Below are positions 54,749-63,398 of a DNA stretch of 64,000 nucleotides, one piece after another; within the stretch, counting starts at the first letter, position 1, and each line of letters starts with the position of its first letter. The DNA lies in contig JBLNCI010000024.1 in NCBI GenBank assembly GCA_050260515.1, positions 1 through 64,000 on the forward strand, given 5' to 3'. Both the position numbers and the translations under genes were made by a program. Origin of the DNA: DATJIG01 sp050260515. GTDB taxonomy: Bacteria > Pseudomonadota > Alphaproteobacteria > SMXQ01. Below the pieces are notes generated by a model. It had not been told where the DNA came from. It saw only the letters and a list, made by a program, of their open reading frames with translations, and searched no databases.

Positions 54749-55806
54749 GGTTGAGCGCTTCCCTGGAAGTAGGGGCTCTCGCGGTACCGCAACACGGCGA
54801 ATCGCGTGAGCACGCCGATCGCCGCCCCCGCCGGGACCGCCAGCAGGATTCCGAGGAAGCCGAACAGCGCGCCGCCCGCCATCAGGGCGAAGATCACCCA
54901 GACGGGATGCAGGCCGACGCGGTTGCCGACCAGTCGCGGCGTCAGAAGGTAGCCTTCGCTGAACTGGCCGATCGCGAACACCGCGATGACGAGAAACACC
55001 GGCGTCCACGTACTGAAGTGGCTGATGGCGAGGAACAGCGCCAGCACGAACGACACCAGGCCGCCGACGAACGGTATGAAGGTCGCGAAGCCGGCGAACA
55101 GGCCGATGGCGAGGCCGAACGGCAGGCCGACGAGCGTCAGCGCCGCGGCGTAATACACCGCCTGGATCAGGCAGACGAGTCCGACGCCGCGGACGAACCC
55201 GGCCACGATGCTGTCCATATCGGACACCAGACCGCGCACCGTCGGGACGACTGGCCTCGGCAACCAGCTATCGACCGTAGCGACGATCTTCGGCCAATCG
55301 CGCAGGATGTAGAACGCGACCACCGGCATGATGAACAGCAGCGACAGCGCGTTGAGCACCGCGAAGCCACCGGCAACAACGCGGCCGGCGAGGCCGACGA
55401 GAATGCCCGCGAGGTCTCCGGCCGCTGAAGCAGCTTTACCGGCGATCTCGTCGATGCTGCCGCCGAACTGCTCCTGCAACGACGGCATCCATTCGATCAC
55501 GCGCTCGCGGATGCCGCGGACAATGCCCGGCAGGTTCTGGACGAGCGCAGCAGCCTGCGACGTGAGCGCCGGAACCACGAGCATCAGCATCGCAATGACG
55601 GCGACGAGAAAGACGACGAGGGTCACCGTCGCCGCCGCCCACCGGGGAAGGCCGTGCTTCTCCAGCCATTCGGCGGCCGGGTTGAGGAAGTAGGCGACGA
55701 GGGAGCCCGCGACAAAGGGCAGCAGAACCGCGCTCAGCAGGTAAATGAGGATCGCCAGGACGACTGCGACCGCGATCCAGAACAGCGCCGGCCGCGTGTC
55801 GGTCAC
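54745..55806 (-). CDS. AI-2E family transporter (PerM-like permease)
   Basis: A 353-residue inner-membrane protein with about eight helices in the AI-2E/PerM arrangement: two at the start, a soluble insertion (about 85-160), then a C-terminal group with GLPFGLAIGLFAGFATFIPF and LVGNRVGLHPVWVIFALMAG. The family includes autoinducer exporters and ion transporters; the substrate here is unknown. The GTG at 55806 overlaps the phosphatidyltransferase stop by 4 nt. Gene order DUF2066-CDP transferase-PerM-hdaA recurs in alphaproteobacteria. Confidence 0.9.
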   Translation of the reverse strand: MTDTRPALFWIAVAVVLAILIYLLSAVLLPFVAGSLVAYFLNPAAEWLEKHGLPRWAAATVTLVVFLVAVIAMLMLVVPALTSQAAALVQNLPGIVRGIRERVIEWMPSLQEQFGGSIDEIAGKAASAAGDLAGILVGLAGRVVAGGFAVLNALSLLFIMPVVAFYILRDWPKIVATVDSWLPRPVVPTVRGLVSDMDSIVAGFVRGVGLVCLIQAVYYAAALTLVGLPFGLAIGLFAGFATFIPFVGGLVSFVLALFLAISHFSTWTPVFLVIAVFAIGQFSEGYLLTPRLVGNRVGLHPVWVIFALMAGGALFGFLGILLAVPAGAAIGVLTRFAVLRYRESPYFQGSAQP

Positions 55807-56348
55807 CGGCCCTGCTCCATCGACGCTATCCGACGGCTCCACTGGACGATGTAACTGCCCCCGGACGCGAGAGTGGTCGCCGCCACCGTCCAAACCAGGA
55901 CGGTGACCCCGAGCCGCCATTCGACTCCCAGGGCTCCGGCGGCGAGCGACGTCGCCGCCAGCAGGATCTGCGCCAGCGTGTTCAGTTTGCTGACCAGCAG
56001 CGGCTCGGGCTTGAGCGAATGGGTCAGCGTCTGGAAGAGGATCGCGCCGCCGACGATCAGGATGTCGCGGGATACGACGAGGATCACGAGCCACAGCGGC
56101 AGATCCCCGAGCTTGCCGAGCGTGATGTAGACGCTGACCAGCAGTGCCTTGTCGGCCAAGGGGTCGAGGAAGCCCCCCACCACCGTGCGCGAGCCGAAGC
56201 GCCTTGCGATGAACCCGTCAATCGCGTCCGAGACCCCGGCGGCGACGAACAGCCAGAACGCCATTGCCATCTCGTCGGCGAGCAGCGCCCAGACCACGAT
56301 GGGCACGGCGAGCAGCCGCGCCAGCGTGATGACGTTGGGCAAGCTCAC
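55803..56348 (-). CDS. CDP-alcohol phosphatidyltransferase family protein
   Basis: A 181-residue inner-membrane enzyme of phospholipid synthesis. The family motif DG-x2-AR-x8-G-x3-D-x3-D is present complete as DGFIARRFGSRTVVGGFLDP followed by LAD. Size and position fit a PgsA-type phosphatidylglycerophosphate synthase or a cardiolipin synthase, and the choice cannot be made from sequence alone. The start is the GTG at 56348, overlapping the DUF2066 gene by 4 nt. Four to five hydrophobic segments are visible. Confidence 0.92.
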   Translation of the reverse strand: MSLPNVITLARLLAVPIVVWALLADEMAMAFWLFVAAGVSDAIDGFIARRFGSRTVVGGFLDPLADKALLVSVYITLGKLGDLPLWLVILVVSRDILIVGGAILFQTLTHSLKPEPLLVSKLNTLAQILLAATSLAAGALGVEWRLGVTVLVWTVAATTLASGGSYIVQWSRRIASMEQGR

Positions 56349-57529
56349 CGCGACGATCCCGGGCGCGCCGAGGCGGGCCGCAGCACGTAGCCGCCGCCGT
56401 CGCCGCTCAGGAGCAGGTCGCGCTGCGCCAGCAGAAGCCGCAACTGCTCCTCGTCGCCCATGAACGTGAGCCGGAATTCGGCCTCGTCGCGGCCGATGCG
56501 AATGATGTCGACGCGCTGCACCGGCGCGAGGCCATCGAGCCCACGCTCGACAGCGACGAGAGAGCCGAGCTCGCCGAGCGGCACGCGCGCGGCAATGCTG
56601 CGCATCGAATCGAAACGCAGCACGCTCGACTGCTTCCAGGTTTCCTCGATCTCCGCCTCGACCGCAGCAACCGCCCGGTCGTAGACCGCTGCCGCGACGG
56701 TATCCGTCGGCTGCGGCGCGAAGGACGCGACGAAGGTCTCTTCCCCCGCCGCGGCGCCGACGCGTCGCGCCGAGACGTCGATGCCGTCGCGACCGGTCGC
56801 GTCATCGGCATGGGGCCGAGCGACCGCAACGAGCACGCTGCCGGCACCGACGCGCGCCACCAGCGGCATTAGCGTCCGCTCGTCTCCGGCCGCTGCGGCG
56901 TCCGGTGGCACAAGGGCCGAGACCTCATCGGCGCTGCCGGGCAGCATGAACGGAACGAGGCCGTCACCCGGCACCGCGCGTGCCCACGCGGCGTACCAAT
57001 CCGTCGAGTCCGACAGCACGCGCCCCCCGCTCGATTCGACGATCGGCAGGACCAGGACCGGCTTGCTCGGCGTCTCCGAAAACGCCATGCCGCTGTCACG
57101 CAGCGCATTGCGCACCTCGACCGGCTTGAAGCGTACGGTCAGCGACGCAATGTAGCGCACCGGGGACGTCTTCTCGCCCGCGATCTCGAAGTCGCGAACG
57201 AGATCGGCGATGGCGGAATCCGAAAGTTGCGGCAGGCGCGCACGCTGGGATGCCGGCGTCAAGCGCTGCAGGAGCCGCTGGAAGGCATGGCGCTGACCTT
57301 CCTGCAGTGCCCGCTCCCGCGCCGCCGCGGCGGTGGCGGCGGTCGCGTCCACCGGCACGTTCGCGACGGTGAAGACATCGTCGGCGGCCGAGGCCGCCGA
57401 CGCGCCGCCGAAAGCCAGCACCGACGCCAGCAGCAGCCCGGCCGCGAGGACAAAAACGGGACGGACCAGCCGACGCCATCCGGGCCGGTCGCTCGCCTTC
57501 GGGAACAGCGCCATGGTGATCGGTTCCAT
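56345..57529 (-). CDS. DUF2066 family exported protein
   Basis: A 394-residue protein with an N-terminal signal peptide (LVRPVFVLAAGLLLASVLAF and a SAASAADD cleavage site). The mature part has the DUF2066 pattern VPVDATAATAAAARERALQE, FQRLLQRLTP and RFKPVEVRNALRDSGM. The role is unknown, probably periplasmic. The start may be the ATG at 57529 or the next one at 57514; neither has an ideal ribosome site. First gene of the four-gene overlapping operon ending in hdaA; divergent from purM. Confidence 0.85.
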   Translation of the reverse strand: MEPITMALFPKASDRPGWRRLVRPVFVLAAGLLLASVLAFGGASAASAADDVFTVANVPVDATAATAAAARERALQEGQRHAFQRLLQRLTPASQRARLPQLSDSAIADLVRDFEIAGEKTSPVRYIASLTVRFKPVEVRNALRDSGMAFSETPSKPVLVLPIVESSGGRVLSDSTDWYAAWARAVPGDGLVPFMLPGSADEVSALVPPDAAAAGDERTLMPLVARVGAGSVLVAVARPHADDATGRDGIDVSARRVGAAAGEETFVASFAPQPTDTVAAAVYDRAVAAVEAEIEETWKQSSVLRFDSMRSIAARVPLGELGSLVAVERGLDGLAPVQRVDIIRIGRDEAEFRLTFMGDEEQLRLLLAQRDLLLSGDGGGYVLRPASARPGSSR

Positions 57530-57631
57530 CCTGCGGTGGAGACGTTTTGGGCCGCCCGCCGTCGTTGCAAAGCCGTTGCAATCGGCTATGTTCGGCCCGC
57601 CGCCGGGTGCGGCACACTCTAACACGACAGC

Positions 57632-58717
57632 GTGAACGAGGAAGCCATTAGCGGATCGCCGACCAGCGGATCGTATCGCGACGCCGGCGTCGACATCGAC
57701 GCCGGCAATGAGCTGGTGCGAGAGATCGCACCGGCTGCGCGCGCCACCGCGCGGCCCGGAGCCGACGCGGCGCTCGGAGGGTTCGGCGCGCTGTTCGATC
57801 TGAAGGCCGCGGGCTTCCGCGACGCGCTTCTGGTCGCCACCACTGACGGCGTCGGCACCAAGCTCAAAATTGCCATCGATTGCCGCCGCCATGACACGAT
57901 CGGCACCGACCTCGTGGCGATGTGCGTGAACGACCTCGTCGTGCAAGGCGCGGAGCCGCTGTTCTTCCTCGACTACTTCGCGACCGGCAAGCTCGCCGTG
58001 GAAGACGGGCGCACGATCGTCCGCGGCATCGCCGAAGCGTGCAAGGAGGCGGGCTGCGCGCTGATCGGCGGCGAGACCGCCGAGATGCCGGGCATGTACG
58101 CGCCGGGCGACTACGACCTGGCGGGGTTCGCGGTTGGCGCCGTGGAGCGCGACCGGCTGCTCACCGGCAAGCACGTCGCCCCCGGCGACGTGCTCCTCGG
58201 GCTCGCATCGACCGGCGTCCATTCCAACGGCTATTCGCTGGTGCGCAAGATCGTCGCCGACTCGAAACTCTCGTACGACGACCCGGCGCCGTTCGCGAAC
58301 GGAAAGAAGCTCGGCGAGGCGCTGCTCACGCCGACACGGATCTACGTGAAGAGCTGCCTCGCCGCGATTCCGCTGGGCATCAAGGCGCTCGCCCACATCA
58401 CCGGCGGCGGGCTCATCGAGAACATTCCGCGCGTGCTTCCGCAGGGTACCAAGGCGGTGCTCGACGCGTCGCACTGGACGTTGCCGCCGGTGTTCCGGTG
58501 GCTCGCGAAGACCGGGAGGATCGCCCCCGAGGAGATGGCGCGGACGTTCAACTGCGGCCTCGGCATGGTCGCGGTCGTCGCCAGGGAGCACGTCTCGGGG
58601 GTCCGCGACGCGCTCGCGAACGGCGGCGAGACGGTTTTCGAGGTCGGCCGGATCGAAGCGTCCTCCGGCGCGCCGGTCTCCGAAGTACGGGGCATCGCCG
58701 ACGCATGGCGCGCCTGA
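57632..58717 (+). CDS. purM: Phosphoribosylformylglycinamidine cyclo-ligase PurM
   Basis: A 361-residue AIR synthetase, fifth step of purine synthesis. Typical motifs: YRDAGVDIDAGNELV, TTDGVGTKLKIA, GTDLVAMCVNDLVVQGAEPL and GETAEMPGMY. The start is a GTG at 57632; the family usually begins near here and no better ATG exists. It overlaps purN by 13 nt. Length is normal. Confidence 0.95.
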   Translation: MNEEAISGSPTSGSYRDAGVDIDAGNELVREIAPAARATARPGADAALGGFGALFDLKAAGFRDALLVATTDGVGTKLKIAIDCRRHDTIGTDLVAMCVNDLVVQGAEPLFFLDYFATGKLAVEDGRTIVRGIAEACKEAGCALIGGETAEMPGMYAPGDYDLAGFAVGAVERDRLLTGKHVAPGDVLLGLASTGVHSNGYSLVRKIVADSKLSYDDPAPFANGKKLGEALLTPTRIYVKSCLAAIPLGIKALAHITGGGLIENIPRVLPQGTKAVLDASHWTLPPVFRWLAKTGRIAPEEMARTFNCGLGMVAVVAREHVSGVRDALANGGETVFEVGRIEASSGAPVSEVRGIADAWRA

Positions 58718-59355
58718 AACTCGGCGTCCTCATCTCGGGACGCGGTTCCAACCTTCGATCGCTGATCGCTGCCTGCTCGAAGCCGGACTATCCGGCCGAG
58801 ATCGCGCTCGTCATCTCCAATGTGCCCGACGCGGGCGGTCTCGCCTTCGCCGAGCAAGCCGGCATTCGGCACGTGACAATCCGGCACAAGGACTTCACGG
58901 ACCGCGCGACGTTCGACACGGCGGTTGACGGAGAGCTGCGTGCCGCTGGTGTCGAGCTCGTCTGCTTGGCCGGGTTCATGCGCATTCTCGGCCCTGCGTT
59001 CCTGGAGCGCTGGCACGACCGCGTCGTGAACATCCACCCATCGCTGCTGCCCTCGTTCCCGGGCCTCCATGTCCATGAGCAGGCGCTCGCGGCGGGAGTG
59101 CGGCTGTCGGGTTGCACGGTTCACATCGTCCGCCCGGCGGTGGACGATGGCCCGATCCTCGTCCAGGCGGCGGTGCCCGTCGCCTCCGACGACACGCCGG
59201 AGACGCTGGCTGCCCGGGTGCTCGAGGCGGAGCACCGGATTTATCCCCTCGCGGTCAAGCTGATGGCGGAGAAGCGCGTCCGGATCGAGGGGCGCCGCGC
59301 CCTGATCGACGGCGAGCCGGCGCCGAAGCCGCCGCTGCTGAGCCCCGCCGACTAG
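58705..59355 (+). CDS. purN: Phosphoribosylglycinamide formyltransferase PurN
   Basis: A 216-residue folate-dependent GAR transformylase. Motifs are VLISGRGSNLRSLI, the catalytic Asn and His in VVNIHPSLLPSFPG, and the Asp in VRPAVDDGPILVQA. It begins inside the last codons of purM with the ATG at 58705, so translation is coupled. It provides the third purine-pathway step, using 10-formyltetrahydrofolate. Confidence 0.96.
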   Translation: MARLKLGVLISGRGSNLRSLIAACSKPDYPAEIALVISNVPDAGGLAFAEQAGIRHVTIRHKDFTDRATFDTAVDGELRAAGVELVCLAGFMRILGPAFLERWHDRVVNIHPSLLPSFPGLHVHEQALAAGVRLSGCTVHIVRPAVDDGPILVQAAVPVASDDTPETLAARVLEAEHRIYPLAVKLMAEKRVRIEGRRALIDGEPAPKPPLLSPAD

Positions 59356-59446
59356 CCGGCTTCACAACCGGCGGTCCGCTTCGCTATCCTCATGGCAACG
59401 ACGTCCGGGCGATGACGCACCGGACGCGACCACGGAGGGGCTTCCC

Positions 59447-59566
59447 ATGGCGACAGACGATCTCATCGTCCATCAGGAGATGTGGCACAACTTCACGCGC
59501 CTGATGGGCTACAGCGCGACCGCGATCCTGGCGCTGCTCGCGGCGATGGCGCTGTTCCTGCTGTAG
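59447..59566 (+). CDS. aa3-type cytochrome c oxidase subunit IV (COX4_pro_2 family)
   Basis: A 39-residue single-span membrane peptide: the N-terminal TDDLIVHQEMWHNFTRLMGY matches the alphaproteobacterial COX IV motif, followed by one hydrophobic helix. A strong ggagggg ribosome site lies 7-14 bases upstream. This subunit associates with aa3-type oxidase; here it stands alone between purN and ndk, with no other oxidase gene nearby. The small size makes it easy to miss. Confidence 0.85.
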   Translation: MATDDLIVHQEMWHNFTRLMGYSATAILALLAAMALFLL

Positions 59567-59599
59567 CGAGACGGCGGGAGCAGGCTCCCGCCGCAAGCG

Positions 59600-60022
59600 T
59601 CAGCCGACGATCTCGAGCTCGGAGAAGAAGAACGCGATCTCGGCCTTCGCGTTCTCGAGCGAATCCGAGCCGTGCACCGAGTTCGCCTCGATCGATTCGG
59701 CGAAGTCCTTGCGGATCGTGCCCGGAGCGGCATTCGCCGGATTCGTCGCGCCCATCACTTCGCGGTTCTTCGCGACCGCGTTCTCGCCTTCGAGCACCTG
59801 GACCACCACCGGCCCGGAGATCATGAACTTGACGAGGTCGTTATAGAACGGCCGCGCCTGGTGGACGATGTAGAAGGCGCCGGCCTGCTCGGCCGAGAGC
59901 CGAAGGCGCTTCTGGGCGACGATGCGGAGGCCCGCGTCCTCGAACCGTGCGTTGATCTTGCCCGTCAGATTGCGCCGCGTGGCGTCCGGCTTGATGATGG
60001 AAAGGGTGCGTTCGGTCGCCAT
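59600..60022 (-). CDS. ndk: Nucleoside diphosphate kinase
   Basis: A 140-residue Ndk that balances nucleoside triphosphates. It begins ERTLSIIKPDATRRNLTGK, and the catalytic phospho-His is in SVHGSDSLENA. Length is normal. Minus strand, 125 bases after the holC stop region. The gap upstream carries ggccgg/ccggcc repeats but no clear terminator. Confidence 0.97.
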   Translation of the reverse strand: MATERTLSIIKPDATRRNLTGKINARFEDAGLRIVAQKRLRLSAEQAGAFYIVHQARPFYNDLVKFMISGPVVVQVLEGENAVAKNREVMGATNPANAAPGTIRKDFAESIEANSVHGSDSLENAKAEIAFFFSELEIVG

Positions 60023-60147
60023 CGCGTTCGGCTCCTCGGGTAGCGGGAAGATGGGCCGCGCCGCGACTGTCGGGCGGGCCGGAAGGCGGCGGGTTTATAG
60101 ACGGAACGGGTGGCCGGGGCAAGCCGGACCGGCCGCTCCTGCCCCCC

Positions 60148-60597
60148 TCAGGCCTTCTTTTCCCAGCCGCCGCTCGATGTCTGCTGCCAGTACGTCACGG
60201 CAAATCCCTTGGCCCGGTATTCGGTCCAGCGGGTGCGGGCCTCGGCGACGGCCTGGGCGTCGGCTCCGTCGAAAAGATCGAGGCAGCGGGCGAAATCGCC
60301 GACCCGCTCCGACCGCACCCCCTCCGTCAGCACGAGCACCGCGGCGCCGTTGGGGTTCTCGTCCTGGTCCGTAAGCCAGATCGGCTGATCCGCGGCACTG
60401 CCGTCGCCCTTCGAGCCGTGCGGCAGGAAGGAGCCCGGGTTGTAGGTCCAGAGCTGTCCATTGAGCGCCTCGACGCGTTCCGGCGAGCCCGCCATGACGA
60501 CGGCCTTCTGCCCCGACGCCAGCACCTTCTCGAGGAGCCGCGGCAACGCGGATTCCAGCGTCGTCGCGGTGAGATGATAGAAGCCGATGTCGGTCAT
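60148..60597 (-). CDS. holC: DNA polymerase III chi subunit
   Basis: A 149-residue HolC: IGFYHLTATTLESALPRLLE, WTYNPGSFLPHG and PIWLTDQDENPNGAAVLVL follow the family pattern. It links the clamp loader to SSB. The ATG at 60597 is used; a GTG one codon earlier is possible. It follows pepA by 22 bases on the same strand and is probably co-transcribed with it, a common arrangement. Confidence 0.93.
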   Translation of the reverse strand: MTDIGFYHLTATTLESALPRLLEKVLASGQKAVVMAGSPERVEALNGQLWTYNPGSFLPHGSKGDGSAADQPIWLTDQDENPNGAAVLVLTEGVRSERVGDFARCLDLFDGADAQAVAEARTRWTEYRAKGFAVTYWQQTSSGGWEKKA

Positions 60598-60619
60598 CAC
60601 GGGCTCGTGGCTGCGACGA

Positions 60620-62158
60620 TCAGCGTTTCGCCTTGCCCGCGCTGACCTCGTAGTGATCGGCCACCATCCGGTCCATGAGACGCACGCCGAACGCGGTCGC
60701 GCCTTTCGCCGCGAGCGGACGGTCCTTCTGGGTCCACGCGACGCCCGCGATGTCGAGGTGCGCCCACGGTACGTTGTTGGTGAATCGCTTCAGGAAATGC
60801 GCCGCGGTGATGCTGCCGGCGGCGCCGTTGGCGCCGATGTTCTGCACGTCGGCAATGGCCGAGTTGATCTGCTTGTCGTAGGCGTCGTCGAGCGGCATGC
60901 GCCACAGGCGCTCGCCGACGGCATCGCCCGCGGAGGCAAGGCGCTGAGCGAGGCGGTCGTCGCTCGCGAACAGCCCCGCGTACTCGTGACCGAGCGAGAC
61001 GATGATCGCGCCGGTCAACGTCGCGAGATCGACCATGAAGCGCGGCTTGAAGCGCTCCTGGCAGTACCACAGCGCATCGGCGAGAACGAGGCGACCTTCG
61101 GCATCGGTGTTCAACACCTCGACGGTCTGGCCCGATGCGGTCTTCACGACGTCGCCGGGCCGCTGCGCGGTGCCGGACGGCATGTTTTCGACGAGACCGA
61201 CGATGCCGATCACGTCGGCGCGCGCCTTCCGCAGCGCCAAAGCGCGCATCAGCCCGATCACCGCGCCGGCCCCGGCCATGTCCCACTTCATGTCTTCCAT
61301 GCCCTTGGACGGCTTGATCGAGATGCCGCCGGTGTCGAAGGTCACGCCCTTCCCGAGGAACGCGACGGGCTGCTGGTCCCGGGCGCCGGGGCCGCGCCAG
61401 CGCATGATGACGAGCCGCGGCTCGCGCGCCGAGCCTTGGGCGACGCCGAGCAGCGCCCCCATGTTGAGCTTCTTCATCTCGGGGACGCCGAGGATCTCGA
61501 CCTTCACCCCAAGTGGCGTCAGCGCCTGCTGCGCCGCCTTGGCGAGGGTCTCCGGATAGATCACGTTCGCGGGCTCGCTCACCACCGTGCGGGTGAGCTC
61601 GACGCCCTCGGCGACCGCCTCGAGCGGAGCGTACGCCGCGCGCACCCGGTCGACGTTGCCGACCCGCACCTTGAGATTGGCGAGCGTCGGCTTGTCCTCA
61701 TCCTTCTGCTTGGTGCGGTACTTGTCGAACGTCCACGAGCGCAACCGCGCGCCGAGCGCGAAGTGCGCCGCGAGCTTCTCCGGCGACAGTCCGAGTCGCG
61801 GCAGCGCGTCGAGCAGCACCGTCGCCTCGGTCTCCCCGGACCGCAGCAGCGACGCAATGGCCGCGCCGGCGGCCTCCTCCACCGTTCGCGCGCTCACCTT
61901 CGCGGACGCGCCGAGGCCCACCAGGACGACTCGCGACGCTTCGAGGTTCGCCGGTGCGAGCACTGTCAGAGTCTGTCCCTTGCGGCCCTTAAAGCGCCCT
62001 GCCTTCGCGGCGCGGCTGAGGGCTCCGCCCGAATCGCGATCGTATCGCGCGAGCGCTTCCGGCCACTTCGCCTCCTTGGCGTCTTTCGGGGGCTCGACGA
62101 ACGGCAGCACGAGCGCGCCCGACGGGGTCGCGCGGGACTCGAGGAAACTGATCTTCAT
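60620..62158 (-). CDS. pepA: Leucyl aminopeptidase PepA
   Basis: A 512-residue M17 cytosol aminopeptidase with an N-terminal domain (about 1-170) and a catalytic domain containing FLGKGVTFDTGGISIKPS and the signature NTDAEGRLVLADAL. Metal-binding residues in both motifs look intact. It removes N-terminal residues and, in some bacteria, acts in DNA recombination. It is divergent from lptF and lies upstream of holC. Confidence 0.96.
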   Translation of the reverse strand: MKISFLESRATPSGALVLPFVEPPKDAKEAKWPEALARYDRDSGGALSRAAKAGRFKGRKGQTLTVLAPANLEASRVVLVGLGASAKVSARTVEEAAGAAIASLLRSGETEATVLLDALPRLGLSPEKLAAHFALGARLRSWTFDKYRTKQKDEDKPTLANLKVRVGNVDRVRAAYAPLEAVAEGVELTRTVVSEPANVIYPETLAKAAQQALTPLGVKVEILGVPEMKKLNMGALLGVAQGSAREPRLVIMRWRGPGARDQQPVAFLGKGVTFDTGGISIKPSKGMEDMKWDMAGAGAVIGLMRALALRKARADVIGIVGLVENMPSGTAQRPGDVVKTASGQTVEVLNTDAEGRLVLADALWYCQERFKPRFMVDLATLTGAIIVSLGHEYAGLFASDDRLAQRLASAGDAVGERLWRMPLDDAYDKQINSAIADVQNIGANGAAGSITAAHFLKRFTNNVPWAHLDIAGVAWTQKDRPLAAKGATAFGVRLMDRMVADHYEVSAGKAKR

Positions 62159-62265
62159 GGAAGCGGTCCTCTCGGCGGTGGGAGCCCGACTTTAGCGGCA
62201 GCATGGGCGCTTGCCAACGCAGCCACGGCTGACCGCGGACATGGCACGCGCTATACTGCGCCGCA

Positions 62266-63390
62266 ATGGACCGCAGTTTCCGTTACCTGTTCCGCCTCGT
62301 CGTCGGGCCGCTGATCATGATCACGCTCGCGGTCGGGGCGATCGTCTGGCTGTCGCAGTCGCTGCGATTCGTCGACCTCGTGCTGAACCGCGGCCTCCCG
62401 GTTTACTATTTGTTCTGGATGGCGCTGCTGATCCTGCCGATGATCCTGGCGGCGCTGCTGCCGGTCGCGCTGTTCATCGCCGTCGTCTTCTCCTACAGCA
62501 AGCTGACAATGGACAGTGAGCTGATCGTCCTGCGCGCCGCCGGGATGAGCGACACCGCGCTGGGCCGCCCGGCGATGGCAATGGCCATCATCACGACCGC
62601 GATCTGCTACTCCATCACCCTGTATTTCATGCCGGTCGCCTACCGCGAGTTCAAGGACCTGCAGTTCCGGATCCGAACCGACTATTCGTCGGTGCTCCTG
62701 CAGGAAGGCGTCTTCAACACCTTGGGCCCGGGCATCACGGTCTACGTCAGCGAGCGCCAGCCCGACGGCGAACTGCTCGGCATCCTCGCCCACGACACCC
62801 GCGACCCGAACCGTCCCGTGACGATGATGGCCGAGCGCGGCGAGCTGATCCGGGCCGAGAACGGCCAGCCGCGCGTGCTGATGATCAACGGCAACCGGCA
62901 GATGGTGGAGCGGAACCGCAGCCAGCTATCGCTCCTCTACTTCGACCGCTATACCCTCGACCTCAGCTCGACCCGCGAGGAGACCGGCGATCGGTTCCGG
63001 GAGGCCCAGGAGCGCTTTCTCGGGGAGCTGTTCAACCCAGGCGACAGCGAGGCGGACCTCCGCAATGCGCCGAGATTCCGCGCCGAGGCGCACAACCGGC
63101 TGGCGTCCCCGTTACTGGCGCTCGCCTACACCTTGATCGCGCTCGCCGCCCTGCTCGCCGGCGAGTTCAACCGCCGCGGCCAGAACCGGCGCGTGCTGAT
63201 CGCCGTCGGCGTCGTCGTCGGCGTGCAGATCGGCAGCCTCGGACTCGTGAATCTCACCACCCTGTTTCCGGCGGTCGCGCCACTGATCTACGCGCTGCCG
63301 ATCGCCACGATCGCTGCGGCGGGCTGGGTGCTGCTGCGCCCGGCCACCGCGCACGCCCCGGCGCATCTTCCCGCGCCGGCGGGCTCCTGA
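62266..63390 (+). CDS. lptF: LPS export permease LptF
   Basis: A 374-residue LptF/YjgP permease of the LptB2FG transporter that lifts lipopolysaccharide from the inner membrane. Transmembrane helices are at about 10-35, 50-80 and 95-125, then a periplasmic beta-jellyroll region (about 130-275), then the C-terminal helices (about 285-365). It is followed by lptG after eight bases, as usual. The ATG is at 62266, with pepA divergent 107 bases away. Confidence 0.95.
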   Translation: MDRSFRYLFRLVVGPLIMITLAVGAIVWLSQSLRFVDLVLNRGLPVYYLFWMALLILPMILAALLPVALFIAVVFSYSKLTMDSELIVLRAAGMSDTALGRPAMAMAIITTAICYSITLYFMPVAYREFKDLQFRIRTDYSSVLLQEGVFNTLGPGITVYVSERQPDGELLGILAHDTRDPNRPVTMMAERGELIRAENGQPRVLMINGNRQMVERNRSQLSLLYFDRYTLDLSSTREETGDRFREAQERFLGELFNPGDSEADLRNAPRFRAEAHNRLASPLLALAYTLIALAALLAGEFNRRGQNRRVLIAVGVVVGVQIGSLGLVNLTTLFPAVAPLIYALPIATIAAAGWVLLRPATAHAPAHLPAPAGS

Positions 63391-63398
63391 GTCGCGCC

